Shown here in pieces: positions 23,997 to 30,837 of a stretch of DNA of 36,294 nt. Position 1 is the stretch's first letter; each line of letters starts with the position of its first letter. A program made the translations under genes and the position numbers. Source of the DNA: a virus; IMG/VR virus record IMGVR_UViG_3300031251_000956, positions 1 through 36,294 of that record. One strand, written 5' to 3'. Below the pieces are notes generated by a model. That model saw only the letters and a program-made list of their open reading frames with translations, had not been told where the DNA came from and made no database searches.

Positions 23997-24485
23997 TTAT
24001 TCGTTCTTTTGTATGTGTATGGTTGCAGTTCCGTTGGGGTTAGTGTTGAAGGTAATTTTATCAGTGATGGTGTATTTAACTATTCCGGCCTTACCTTTTA
24101 GTTCCGGCAAATTCATTTTGGTTTCCCAGTAATCAATAAATATTGTAGCCACCTCATCCCACTTACCAGTAATGTCGCAAGTGGATATAATGATTGTATC
24201 GCCATCTAATTTATTATTATAAGTTACTATTAGCTTTTTATTGCTGCTGCCTACTCTTTTAATGAAGGCGTGTGTAAATTTTGTCACTTTATCAGGCACC
24301 CCGCTTTCAGCCGTCGAATAACCCAAATTTTCAAAAAGGTATGTATCAAAGTAATTGCTAACACTATTAACATCATAGCCGCAAAAAACAACCAACTTGC
24401 CATGTGAGCCGCCAACAAAGTTATTAGGCTGGCATATTGCGCCAGTAACAACAAAAAGGCTAATTATAAAAAGTACTTTTTTCAT
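23997..24485 (-). CDS. Secreted protein, possible lysogenic-conversion gene
   Basis: 162 aa. Sec signal MKKVLFIISLFVVTGAIC-Q; the Cys lacks a proper lipobox, so signal peptidase I cleavage is likelier. The mature part has alternating charged strands and helices (HGKLVVFCGYDVNSVSNYFD, DGDTIIISTCDITGKWDEVA, NTNPNGTATIHIQKNE) and no known motif. It sits at the end of the early region, with its own strong terminator, among genes that are otherwise cytoplasmic. A lysogen-expressed periplasmic or surface protein is plausible. Unrecognised family. Confidence 0.6.
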   Translation of the reverse strand: MKKVLFIISLFVVTGAICQPNNFVGGSHGKLVVFCGYDVNSVSNYFDTYLFENLGYSTAESGVPDKVTKFTHAFIKRVGSSNKKLIVTYNNKLDGDTIIISTCDITGKWDEVATIFIDYWETKMNLPELKGKAGIVKYTITDKITFNTNPNGTATIHIQKNE

Positions 24486-24514
24486 GCTGCTAATGTAAGG
24501 CGTTTTTAAACAGC

Positions 24515-24748
24515 TTAAAAAGGTGATTTTTCACGTATTGATTTTAAAAAATCTAATGCAAGCATTTCAACTTGTGTAATATTATCAGCGGTAACAGTAA
24601 ATTTACCTTGATGATTGCGATAATAAAAGGTTACGGTTATTGTTGTTGTCTCGCCCGGTTTTATTTTGGCTGTTTTAACATTTGGATGCGCTTTCAACTC
24701 TTCTAACACATTTTCTGCGGTTGGTTCATAGTACGGTATGTTTGGCAT
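24515..24748 (-). CDS. Small unknown early protein
   Basis: 77 aa. Two parts: helix PTAENVLEELKAHPNVKTAK, then strands TTTITVTFYYRNHQGKFTVT and a last helix MLALDFLKSIREKSPF. It is compact and has no known motif. It lies 10 nt after the GemA gene stop and 29 nt before the secreted protein start, on the same strand, so it is probably part of the early operon. In Mu, small ORFs follow gemA in the same way. Confidence 0.55.
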   Translation of the reverse strand: MPNIPYYEPTAENVLEELKAHPNVKTAKIKPGETTTITVTFYYRNHQGKFTVTADNITQVEMLALDFLKSIREKSPF

Positions 24749-24758
24749 ATTCTCTTAT

Positions 24759-25178
24759 TTAAAAATAACTTTTTTGCATCTTTTCAAACCCGGTTACAAT
24801 ATTCGGTAATTCTTCGTAAGTGTAACCGTTCAATTTTTTGCCGCCCTGGTTAATACACCATGCGTCTATACGCACCATATCTGCAACGGGTTTGCCGTCC
24901 CTTAGTATAAGGTTACCTTTTGCGTCCCTTTTGTGCCAACCCAAATCATGCGCCATGCTTATTATTTTACGGCGCATTTTGTTGGCAGCTTCCGCGTTGG
25001 GTACCAATGTTTCCAAATGGCGCACAAAGGCGGTAAATTCATCGTCTGCCATATTGCTAATGCTAACAGTTCGCCCACCCGTAAAACCGCGTACAATGCT
25101 TTCTTTTTGTTCTGTATCGCTATTGCCGGTAATAGCTAATAATGTGCGGGCTTTTTTTATTTGGTCTGCGTTTGGCAT
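24759..25178 (-). CDS. gemA: GemA-like regulatory protein (DUF1018, Mu gp16)
   Basis: 139 aa. The motif MRRKIISMAHDLGWHKRD and the following RIDAWCINQGGKKLNGYTYE are the defining part of DUF1018/GemA. N-terminal IKKARTLLAITGNSDTEQKE fits the variable first helix. Role: GemA-type early protein reported in Mu to affect host gene expression and DNA topology. It lies 9 nt downstream of the small gene at 25188-25385. The size is slightly below the enteric GemA. Confidence 0.8.
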   Translation of the reverse strand: MPNADQIKKARTLLAITGNSDTEQKESIVRGFTGGRTVSISNMADDEFTAFVRHLETLVPNAEAANKMRRKIISMAHDLGWHKRDAKGNLILRDGKPVADMVRIDAWCINQGGKKLNGYTYEELPNIVTGFEKMQKSYF

Positions 25179-25187
25179 GGGGTAAGT

Positions 25188-25385
25188 TTAGTGATTAAAA
25201 GTTAACTGGCTTTCATCCGGTAACATGGCTTTTAGCAGGTGGCCTAATGTTTTGCGCTCATCGGGGTTGTCTGTATTTTCAAGGGCTGTTACCAAAGCTT
25301 TAAGTGTAGCTGCGTAATCCCCTGCATTCCCCGCCACCTCAATACTCATTACATGGCCCTTTTCGGCTTTTCTAACGGTTGTCAT
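25188..25385 (-). CDS. Small unknown early protein
   Basis: 65 aa. Begins MTTVRKAEKGHVMSIEVAGN and is then a helical pair GDYAATLKALVTALENTDNP/ERKTLGHLLKAMLPDESQLT. It has no recognisable motif. A second Met at residue 13 is possible but the first fits the spacing better. It lies between GemA and the structured RNA region; its start (25385) is 33 nt from the first hairpin of that RNA. Confidence 0.5.
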   Translation of the reverse strand: MTTVRKAEKGHVMSIEVAGNAGDYAATLKALVTALENTDNPDERKTLGHLLKAMLPDESQLTFNH

Positions 25386-25417
25386 ATTTAAGATATATAT
25401 GCTGACTTAATCAAGAA

Positions 25418-25579
25418 GGGGCTATAAAAGCCCGGTCGTCTTCGTCACATCAGTGTACAAGTACACAATGCCGGTGCAGCGTTGGTTACCCCATAAAGGG
25501 TGGCCGCAGAATGCACGCCGACCGGGTTACATTTAGTAGTAATCCGGGGTGTACCTGTTAAAGCACCAATGTGACGAAG
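25418..25579 (+). ncRNA. Compact multi-helix RNA element, family not recognised
   Basis: An 11-bp closing stem (25440-25450 with 25569-25579, CTTCGTCACAT/ATGTGACGAAG) encloses four hairpins: 25453-25466 (GTGTAC/GTACAC); an arm 25474-25516 containing 25484-25491 paired with 25498-25505; 25522-25530 with 25539-25547; and 25548-25552 with 25563-25567. An alternative 8-bp pairing, 25431-25438 (CCCGGTCG) with 25519-25526 (CGACCGGG), would make a pseudoknot and competes with the third hairpin. A further small 5' hairpin (25419-25433) competes for the same strand. Four G-U pairs in three stems become A-C mismatches on the - strand, so the RNA should be read from the + strand, opposite its neighbours. 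Function unknown. Confidence 0.65.
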
Positions 25580-25641
25580 AGCGTGCAAGATATTGATATT
25601 ATTTTTATGCATCATTTGTTTAAGCTATTTCTAAGCGGGTT

Positions 25642-26070
25642 TTAAAGTTTATCCCAATTGTTTAACCATTGCATTGTTTTTATATAACGTTCGGGCAACA
25701 TTGGTTTATACCAGTTATTCCTATCGCAGTATTTGCGGTATTTAATACAACTGCTGAATAACAGGTATTGGTCACTTGATGAAAGCTTTGCAAAGGCAGG
25801 CGCTGCAAGGTGCATATTTCTATTATAGGGGTATTCCCGCTTAAACTCTTCAAAAGTTATATCAAATGGCTTTTCTTCAATCTTTATGGGCGCTGCCGAA
25901 AACTTATCGTGTAACTCATTGCCACGTAAAGGCATTTGGCTTTTTAAATAATGCATTTGCTGTTCGCTAAGCTGCGCACCAAAACGCATTTGCAAAAGAA
26001 CATCGTTGCCATCGTACACCACTTCTACGGTGCCTGTATATTTATCGGATGTTATATGAAATAAACGCAT
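25642..26070 (-). CDS. Unknown early protein with duplicated N-terminus
   Basis: 142 aa. N-terminal MRLFHITSDKYTGTVEVVYD is repeated, in diverged form, by the tiny ORF at 26077-26169. The middle (QLSEQQMHYLKSQMPL) is helical, and the C-terminal half, DITFEEFKREYPYNRNMHLA then LLFSSCIKYRKYCDRNNWYK, is Trp/Tyr-rich. It resembles small phage replication or DNA-binding accessory proteins in general shape only. No family is recognised. Confidence 0.6.
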   Translation of the reverse strand: MRLFHITSDKYTGTVEVVYDGNDVLLQMRFGAQLSEQQMHYLKSQMPLRGNELHDKFSAAPIKIEEKPFDITFEEFKREYPYNRNMHLAAPAFAKLSSSDQYLLFSSCIKYRKYCDRNNWYKPMLPERYIKTMQWLNNWDKL

Positions 26071-26076
26071 AGTATA

Positions 26077-26169
26077 TTAATTAAAAGTTTCTATTGATAG
26101 CCCCTTAACATCGTACACCACCTTTGCGGTGCCGGTAAACCTGGGGTGTGTTATATTGAATAGGCGCAT
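26077..26169 (-). pseudogene. Truncated tandem copy of neighbouring gene's 5' end
   Basis: 30 aa: MRLFNITHPRFTGTAKVVYD, then VKGLSIETFN and TAA. The first 20 residues align with the start of the next gene (MRLFHITSDKYTGTVEVVYD), sharing MRLF, IT, TGT and VVYD, and the upstream DNA is also alike (GCATACTATGCG versus ATATACTATGCG). The rest of the gene is absent. Either a duplication followed by loss or a real leader peptide. Seven nt separate it from the next start, so translation could be coupled. Confidence 0.65.
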
Positions 26170-26178
26170 AGTATGCAA

Positions 26179-26943
26179 TTAAAATAGTACTAATTTTTTT
26201 TGTTCGTTCTTTATCCTTTCAACGGCTGCAGTGTAATACTTCTCATTTGCTTCACAGCCTATGAAATTTCTTTTTTCCTGTATGCAGGCTATCGCCGTTG
26301 TGCCGCTTCCGCAAAACCCGTCGAATATTACCCCCCCCTCATTTGTATATGTTTTTATAAGGTAACGGAATAACGCGACGGGTTTCTGCGTAGGGTGTAC
26401 TACAGCATCCTCGTTGTTGCCAAATAAAAGGCCGTTCCAATTATTAATGGTTAAAATACTCGATGGGTAACGCTTGCCAGTATCTACATAAGTAGTGCCT
26501 TTATGAGTTCCATAGCCATCATACCTTTTTTCTTCATTTTGTCTTACACGAGGGTGTAACTCATTTGTATAGGTAAATTGCGGATTATATACCGGAAGAT
26601 GTTTATAAAATACCAGTATATTTTCGTGTCCCCTTAATGGTTTCTTTTTTGCATCTAAAAACCCCATTTTGGTTACCTTATTCCAAATAATTTCATATTT
26701 AAAAAACTTTCTGCATGCATTTATAACATCAGTAACGTAAGGCTGTTGCGAGGTTATTATTATGATGCCATTTGGTTTTAATACCCGCCAAAATTCAGGG
26801 AAGTATAGAGAGTAATCTAAAGCTTTATCCCATGCTAAATTAGTGCTACCATAAGGCGGGTCAATCAATATCATGTCAACACAGCCATTTTCAAGCTTTG
26901 CCAACATTTCTAAGCAGTATGTATTTTCAAATTGTATTGTCAT
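26179..26943 (-). CDS. DNA methyltransferase, DPPY type (beta class)
   Basis: 254 aa. Catalytic motif IDPPYGS at residues 27-33, AdoMet motif FDGFCGSGTT at 207-216, with target recognition between them (about residues 90-180, including RGHENILVFYKHLPVY). The catalytic motif before the AdoMet motif makes it class beta. DPPY usually means N6-adenine methylation. It overlaps the C5 methyltransferase gene by 4 nt (ATGA). There is no restriction gene beside it, so the likely role is protecting phage DNA from host restriction. The target sequence cannot be read from here. Confidence 0.85.
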   Translation of the reverse strand: MTIQFENTYCLEMLAKLENGCVDMILIDPPYGSTNLAWDKALDYSLYFPEFWRVLKPNGIIIITSQQPYVTDVINACRKFFKYEIIWNKVTKMGFLDAKKKPLRGHENILVFYKHLPVYNPQFTYTNELHPRVRQNEEKRYDGYGTHKGTTYVDTGKRYPSSILTINNWNGLLFGNNEDAVVHPTQKPVALFRYLIKTYTNEGGVIFDGFCGSGTTAIACIQEKRNFIGCEANEKYYTAAVERIKNEQKKLVLF

Positions 26944-27830
26944 TCGTTAAAATATTTAATTGCTTCGTTACCTATCCAGTGGGCTACATCAACGGCAACA
27001 GCGTTGCCTATTAGCTTGTAACTGTTAACAGCTTCGGGAAATTTAAAATCGTTGGGGAAACCCTGCAACCTTGCATATTCGCGTATACTAAATGGGCGCA
27101 CACCATGCAGGGCGTTTTTATCTTTCACCATGCGTGTACCCAAATCTTTTGCATAGTGTGCAACGCAGGTAGGCGCTATTGCATTGGGATTGTTTGGGTC
27201 AACTATAATGGGCAAATCTCTGTAGCCGCCCTGCAAGCGTTTTAAGGCGCATGCAGGCATATTAAAGCGCGGGCTACGCTCTAACAGGCTTTTAATAGTT
27301 GGCCTCAATTTAACAGGCGCAGGGGCTTGTATACGCGCCCTTTTGCGTGTTGCTATTAATATAAGCCTTTCGCGGCGCTGCGGTAGCCAGTTGGCGGCAT
27401 CAATCGGGCAAAATTCATTTATATGGTAGCCGGGCAATTTGGTCATGGCCTCCATTACCACTTTAAATTTTTTCATCCCTGGTACATTTTCCACTATAAA
27501 CATTTCGGGGCGCTCAATAGCTATGTGCCGCAGGGCATGCAAAAACAACTCATCCCCTGTACGGGTGCCGTGTATATCTGCTATGGTACTGTACTTTGTG
27601 CAGGGGTAGGTGAATATGCTTATATCGGCTTTGGGCTGGTCTAACACCGCCATGGTGGTTATATCAGCGGTTAATATATCGTGGCTGAAATAATGCTTAT
27701 TCATCCGCATGCAGTCTGTTGCCTTTTTGTCAAGGTCAACAGATTGTATAATGTTTATGCCTGCGCGCATTAACCCAATATCCATACCGCCGCACCCGCT
27801 AAAATAGCTTTTGGCTGTTGGTTTGTACAT
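26940..27830 (-). CDS. C5-cytosine DNA methyltransferase
   Basis: 296 aa. Motifs in order: YFSGCGGMDIGL (I, residues 9-20), YPCTKYS (IV, catalytic Cys77), FIVENVPGMKKF (VI), WLPQRRERLILIA (VIII), and LIGNAVAVDVAHWIG near the end (X). The variable part between VIII and X, about residues 165-250, would read the target. All the standard motifs are present, so the enzyme should be active. It is short for the family, as are many phage members. It pairs with the DPPY-type enzyme downstream. Confidence 0.9.
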   Translation of the reverse strand: MYKPTAKSYFSGCGGMDIGLMRAGINIIQSVDLDKKATDCMRMNKHYFSHDILTADITTMAVLDQPKADISIFTYPCTKYSTIADIHGTRTGDELFLHALRHIAIERPEMFIVENVPGMKKFKVVMEAMTKLPGYHINEFCPIDAANWLPQRRERLILIATRKRARIQAPAPVKLRPTIKSLLERSPRFNMPACALKRLQGGYRDLPIIVDPNNPNAIAPTCVAHYAKDLGTRMVKDKNALHGVRPFSIREYARLQGFPNDFKFPEAVNSYKLIGNAVAVDVAHWIGNEAIKYFNE

Positions 27831-28074
27831 ATTTCTTGTTTGCTTTTTTAATGGGTTTTAAAAACTTTTCGCGCTTCTCTTTCTGTACGACTTTATTAAG
27901 TGTATCGTAAAGATTTTTTTGATACAGCCTAAGCGCATCCGCACGTATACGGTAAACGTTGGCGGCATACTCGTTTCCCTCTTCATGTTTTAGCTGCCGC
28001 TTTTTATTACTAATAGCTTCCTGCTCTTTAGCAATACCTATGGCGTGAAATATTATATGCTTATCCATTTGCAA
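27799..28074 (-). CDS. Small charged early protein, unknown
   Basis: 91 aa, Lys/Glu-rich and predicted helical throughout (GIAKEQEAISNKKRQLKHEE, VYRIRADALRLYQKNLYDTL), with a very basic end (KREKFLKPIKKANKKYVQTN). Overlaps the C5 methyltransferase start by 32 nt and the preceding gene by 14 nt, so expression is coupled. A start at the second Met (residue 3) is possible. No family is recognised; a nucleic-acid-binding role is possible from charge. Confidence 0.55.
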   Translation of the reverse strand: MQMDKHIIFHAIGIAKEQEAISNKKRQLKHEEGNEYAANVYRIRADALRLYQKNLYDTLNKVVQKEKREKFLKPIKKANKKYVQTNSQKLF

Positions 28075-28300
28075 ATAAGTCTTTTTGCGGTGTTGTGTTG
28101 GATGGTGGTGCAGTTGGTTTTATTGCCCCGGCCTTTACATAAGGTTGTAACATTACATCTACCTTTTGTTCGCGCACTTTAGCAACCTGCAAGCGGTATT
28201 TTGTGGGCTGGTTAAAATAGTCCTGTTGTGCTTTGCGCATATCGTACACAGCTTGCAACAGGTCGGTTTGTTCTTTGGGGAATTGTTGTTGTGTGTTCAT
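28061..28300 (-). CDS. Small early protein, unknown
   Basis: 79 aa. Gln-rich helix MNTQQQFPKEQTDLLQAVYD, then KAQQDYFNQPTKYRLQVAKV and a Pro/Thr-rich end (IKPTAPPSNTTPQKDLFANG). It overlaps the gene before it by 4 nt (ATGA) and the one after by 14 nt. Similar short proteins are common in early operons of phages in this group, with no known function. No motif is seen. Confidence 0.55.
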   Translation of the reverse strand: MNTQQQFPKEQTDLLQAVYDMRKAQQDYFNQPTKYRLQVAKVREQKVDVMLQPYVKAGAIKPTAPPSNTTPQKDLFANG

Positions 28301-28626
28301 ACATTAGCCGGTTTTGCCATTTGGTTTAACTTTTTTGCAATCATTTTTGCAAAGCCATCTATACCAACAGTATCAAGTAATTTTTTTGCCTCTTCAATTG
28401 CATATTTTAAAATAGGGTGCGTTATTATCTGCATACCTGTGTGGTATTCAGAAATATTGAAAATGCTTACAACTTCGTGCCTATCCAATGTATCTTCAAA
28501 GGCAAAAAACTTAAAATTCTCATAGCCTTCTATTTCAACAAATGCCGCTTTAACACTATGATAGCTGTAATTGCCGTCCCTATCTTGACGTGTTATAAAA
28601 AAGTCTTTATCAAATTGCATTTTCAA
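28297..28626 (-). CDS. Small early protein, unknown
   Basis: 109 aa. A beta half (FDKDFFITRQDRDGNYSYHS, FVEIEGYENFKFFAFEDTLD) is followed by a helical half (HPILKYAIEEAKKLLDTVGI, AKMIAKKLNQMAKPANV). A start at the second Met (28620) is equally possible. Overlaps the RecA-fold ATPase gene by 17 nt, so they may be coupled. No family is recognised. Confidence 0.55.
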   Translation of the reverse strand: MKMQFDKDFFITRQDRDGNYSYHSVKAAFVEIEGYENFKFFAFEDTLDRHEVVSIFNISEYHTGMQIITHPILKYAIEEAKKLLDTVGIDGFAKMIAKKLNQMAKPANV

Positions 28627-29446
28627 CTTCGTTTAAAGGGGTTTTAAAAACTGGTTTAGGCTCTTCGGGCAATACCTGCATGTGGGTAACAGGTTCGGGC
28701 GGTGGTTGCGGTGGCGGCTCTGCTTTGGGCTTTGGCTTGCGCTTTTTTGGGGTGGCTTTTCGTTTTGGATTGTTTAGGTTTACATGCTTCTTATTAAGCT
28801 TATCTTCTAAATGTTCACCCCAATAATCTTGAGCGCCTTTTTCCCAAATACAGAAATTGCGTTGGCTAACAAAGCGGCTGGTAATATCAGCAATATAATG
28901 GTCAACAAGTATTTTTATATTGGCATCACGCTTAACCTGTAAGGCGCTTTTGCCGTCCGGCTCCTTGCCCTGTATATGGCTAATGATAATTATTATTTTG
29001 CGTTTACCTGCTGTACGGCCCAACGCAAAGGCTTCTTTAAGTTTTTTATATTGCTGATAGGTAAATTCGCAGTACTGCCAACTATCTATAACAACTATTT
29101 TAGGGCTTTTCTTTTTCTTTAGCAAGGTCATTAACTCTTCAAAATCTTCACCATCGCTAAAGCTTAAGTTTGGTAACTCTTCAACCAGGTTGTGGCGCAA
29201 TATCAAATCCTTTATTGTTTTACCGTGCGCCTCTTCGTAACTTATGTATAAAGCGTTGCCCAAAGTTTTTAACTCTTTTAATAGCTGTACGGTAAAGTTG
29301 GTTTTACCGTTGCCGCTGCCACCGTAAATAATGGCGGTAAATGTGTCTTCTATTTCGCCAAGTGCTAACCGCATTTCATCGCTTAAACCGTCTACCGGTA
29401 TGAATACTTTTTGTGAAAGCTGCTTTACGTTTAATCTTTTGCCCAT
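28610..29446 (-). CDS. RecA-fold ATPase with disordered K/P-rich tail
   Basis: 278 aa. Walker A YGGSGNGKTN (GGSGNGKT at residues 42-49), a region NALYISYEEAHGKTIKDLIL, Walker B KIVVIDSWQY (Asp121), and IIIIISHIQGKEPDG, as in RecA/Sak4-type single-strand annealing partners. After about residue 227 the protein is a low-complexity, Lys/Pro-rich tail (KKRKPKPKAEPPPQPPPEPV). Role inferred: DNA recombination or replication helper in the early region. Sak4-like proteins are near this size without the tail. It lies downstream of the ASCH-like gene by 37 nt. Confidence 0.7.
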   Translation of the reverse strand: MGKRLNVKQLSQKVFIPVDGLSDEMRLALGEIEDTFTAIIYGGSGNGKTNFTVQLLKELKTLGNALYISYEEAHGKTIKDLILRHNLVEELPNLSFSDGEDFEELMTLLKKKKSPKIVVIDSWQYCEFTYQQYKKLKEAFALGRTAGKRKIIIIISHIQGKEPDGKSALQVKRDANIKILVDHYIADITSRFVSQRNFCIWEKGAQDYWGEHLEDKLNKKHVNLNNPKRKATPKKRKPKPKAEPPPQPPPEPVTHMQVLPEEPKPVFKTPLNEVENAI

Positions 29447-29483
29447 TGTAGTTTTTTAAAGGACTTTAAGGACGGTAGGGACG

Positions 29484-29888
29484 TTAGTATTTAAAATCAG
29501 TCCAGTGGATTATTTGGCCGTGAAATTTGGCTATTGTGCCGGGAAAAAACCAGTCAATAAATTGCTTTTTTGTTAAGCCATCATTTTTAATAAGTTGCTT
29601 AACTGTTTTCTGTGAAAGCTGCTTACCAGCAATCCACATTTTGGGCCACTTAAAGCCTTCGTATTCCATATAAATTTTTTGAACAAACAGGCATTTTTGC
29701 GGCTGAAATTGTCCGGCATTAAACTGCCTGTAGTTTTTAGTTCTAACCCCAAATGCCATTTGTATGCTCATACCCGGACGCCACCTGAAGCCGTTACGTA
29801 TGCTGTGGATTTTTTCAAAATCAAGTATTTTGCGTTCAAAGTCGGTTGGCGTTCCATCCGGGAACTGTTGTTTAAATCCTAATATCAT
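29484..29888 (-). CDS. ASCH/PUA-like protein
   Basis: 134 aa. FKQQFPDGTPTDFERKIL followed by KIHSIRNGFRWRPGMSIQMA then GVRTKNYRQFNAGQF has the ASCH domain layout (K--TiR----w--Gd-i-----v). The C-terminal half, CLFVQKIYMEYEGFKW then KKQFIDWFFPGTIAKFHGQI, also fits. ASCH domains bind RNA or modified nucleotides. It overlaps the DUF4406 gene by 4 nt (ATGA). Family assignment is by pattern only. Confidence 0.55.
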   Translation of the reverse strand: MILGFKQQFPDGTPTDFERKILDFEKIHSIRNGFRWRPGMSIQMAFGVRTKNYRQFNAGQFQPQKCLFVQKIYMEYEGFKWPKMWIAGKQLSQKTVKQLIKNDGLTKKQFIDWFFPGTIAKFHGQIIHWTDFKY

Positions 29889-30199
29889 AATGCGGCCCCC
29901 TCTATTATTTCAATTGAAAGATTGGTTGCAATAAACCTTTCCAGCGTGGCACCACGGCTTTTAGTCCAGTCCGGCAGCATATAAATGGCGTGGCACATCA
30001 TCAGGTTGCCAATACAGCGCTTCATTGCTTCCGGCCATGCCATTACTGGGCTGCAAATGTTCATGGGGTTTATGGCGGTTTTAAAGCCCAATACGGCACG
30101 GCAGTATTCGGCGGCGGCTTCAAATTTTTGGCGGGTTTCTTCAACGGGCAGGCCTGTTACCTGCCCGCAGATGTAAATTGTTTGATTTTTTCTTTCCAT
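29885..30199 (-). CDS. DUF4406 protein (deoxyribosyltransferase-like)
   Basis: 104 aa. It starts MERKNQTIYICGQVTGLPVE, the first strand/loop of DUF4406 (iYisGpiTG), then GFKTAINPMNICSPVM and LMMCHAIYMLPDWTKSRGAT-LE, the second and third conserved segments (a---mLpdWe-S-GA--E). Related to nucleoside 2-deoxyribosyltransferases, so a nucleotide role is possible. DUF4406 proteins are frequent in phages with unknown substrate. It lies upstream of the ASCH-like gene. Confidence 0.7.
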   Translation of the reverse strand: MERKNQTIYICGQVTGLPVEETRQKFEAAAEYCRAVLGFKTAINPMNICSPVMAWPEAMKRCIGNLMMCHAIYMLPDWTKSRGATLERFIATNLSIEIIEGAAL

Positions 30200-30213
30200 G
30201 TTTTTTTACTGTT

Positions 30214-30230
30214 TTGGGCCTTTAGCCCAA
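30214..30230. other. Short hairpin upstream of DUF4406 gene
   Basis: TTGGGC/GCCCAA with a 5-nt loop, about 15 nt before the DUF4406 start on the - strand. There is no U-run, so it is not a terminator. A translation-control role is possible; the site may also be chance. Confidence 0.3.
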
Positions 30231-30319
30231 TGTTTGTGCGGGTTTAGGCTGTTTTTTATTGAGTAAAAAAGGGTCAAACCCCCTATGTTATTCGGTTATT
30301 TTGGGGCGGTTTTACGTAT

Positions 30320-30646
30320 TTAAACTTTCTGTTTAGTGGCTTTTTCTATAGCCGTATCAACTTTTCTAAGTATGTAGTCTATATCCATTTGGGGAACTTT
30401 TTGCAGGGTAAGCAGCCTTGTTACGTAACTTTTAATGCCTTGCAAAGCGTCAAGCATTTCAGGGGCGGCAGCAATTAAAAAGGCATTGGCTATTTGTTCA
30501 GGAACGCCTTTTGAGCCACCGCCTTTAAACAGAGAAGCGATGGGCCTAAATGCGCTGTAATCAGCCTTGATAATATGTCCTTCAATTGCAGCAGACGGGA
30601 CGTTTAGATGGGCTTTCCACGGGCCGTGTGTATGTTTTGTTTCCAT
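30320..30646 (-). CDS. Phage HGPW/ANAxLIAAAPE-type protein, unknown function
   Basis: 108 aa. THGPWKAHL at the start and ANAFLIAAAPEMLDALQGIK later are hallmarks of a small phage protein family (HTPGPW...ANA-LIAAAPEmL-aL) found widely in early regions. The C-terminus is helical (RLLTLQKVPQMDIDYILRKV). The family has no known role. It lies downstream of the tRNA-like/hairpin region. Confidence 0.7.
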   Translation of the reverse strand: METKHTHGPWKAHLNVPSAAIEGHIIKADYSAFRPIASLFKGGGSKGVPEQIANAFLIAAAPEMLDALQGIKSYVTRLLTLQKVPQMDIDYILRKVDTAIEKATKQKV

Positions 30647-30679
30647 TGTATTGTTGGTTTTTAAGTGCTGGTTTAATAA

Positions 30680-30708
30680 GGGGCGGGCTTCATCTTTTTA
30701 CCCGCCCC
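30680..30708 (-). terminator. GC-rich hairpin downstream of tRNA-like element
   Basis: GGGGCGGG/CCCGCCCC, 8 bp of G-C pairs with a 13-nt loop, followed on the - strand by TTATTAAA. The stem is very strong but the U-run is weak, so it is either a terminator or the 3' end of a structured transcript that includes the tRNA-like element and the 30761-30790 hairpin (TGCTTC/GAAGCA with GCC/GGC). The 395-bp gap 30647-31041 holds no protein gene. Confidence 0.5.
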
Positions 30709-30837
30709 CGCTGTTTCTAATCTTGCGGAGTACCTTGCCGACCCTTCGTTTCTTATAAGTGCCTGCTTCGAAAGGGTGAAGCACACAGGCCGAAATTGCT
30801 CTAAGCTTTAACAGTACCCCTTTTTGTATTGCATTGT

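Noticed and set aside
25431-25579. HDV-like ribozyme
   Set aside because: Order of the two long pairings matches, but the region between P2 and P1' is too long and no conserved L3/J4-2 core is visible.
25400-25600. Group I or II intron
   Set aside because: The first two paired strands are one nucleotide apart, leaving no P4-P6; too short; no catalytic motifs.
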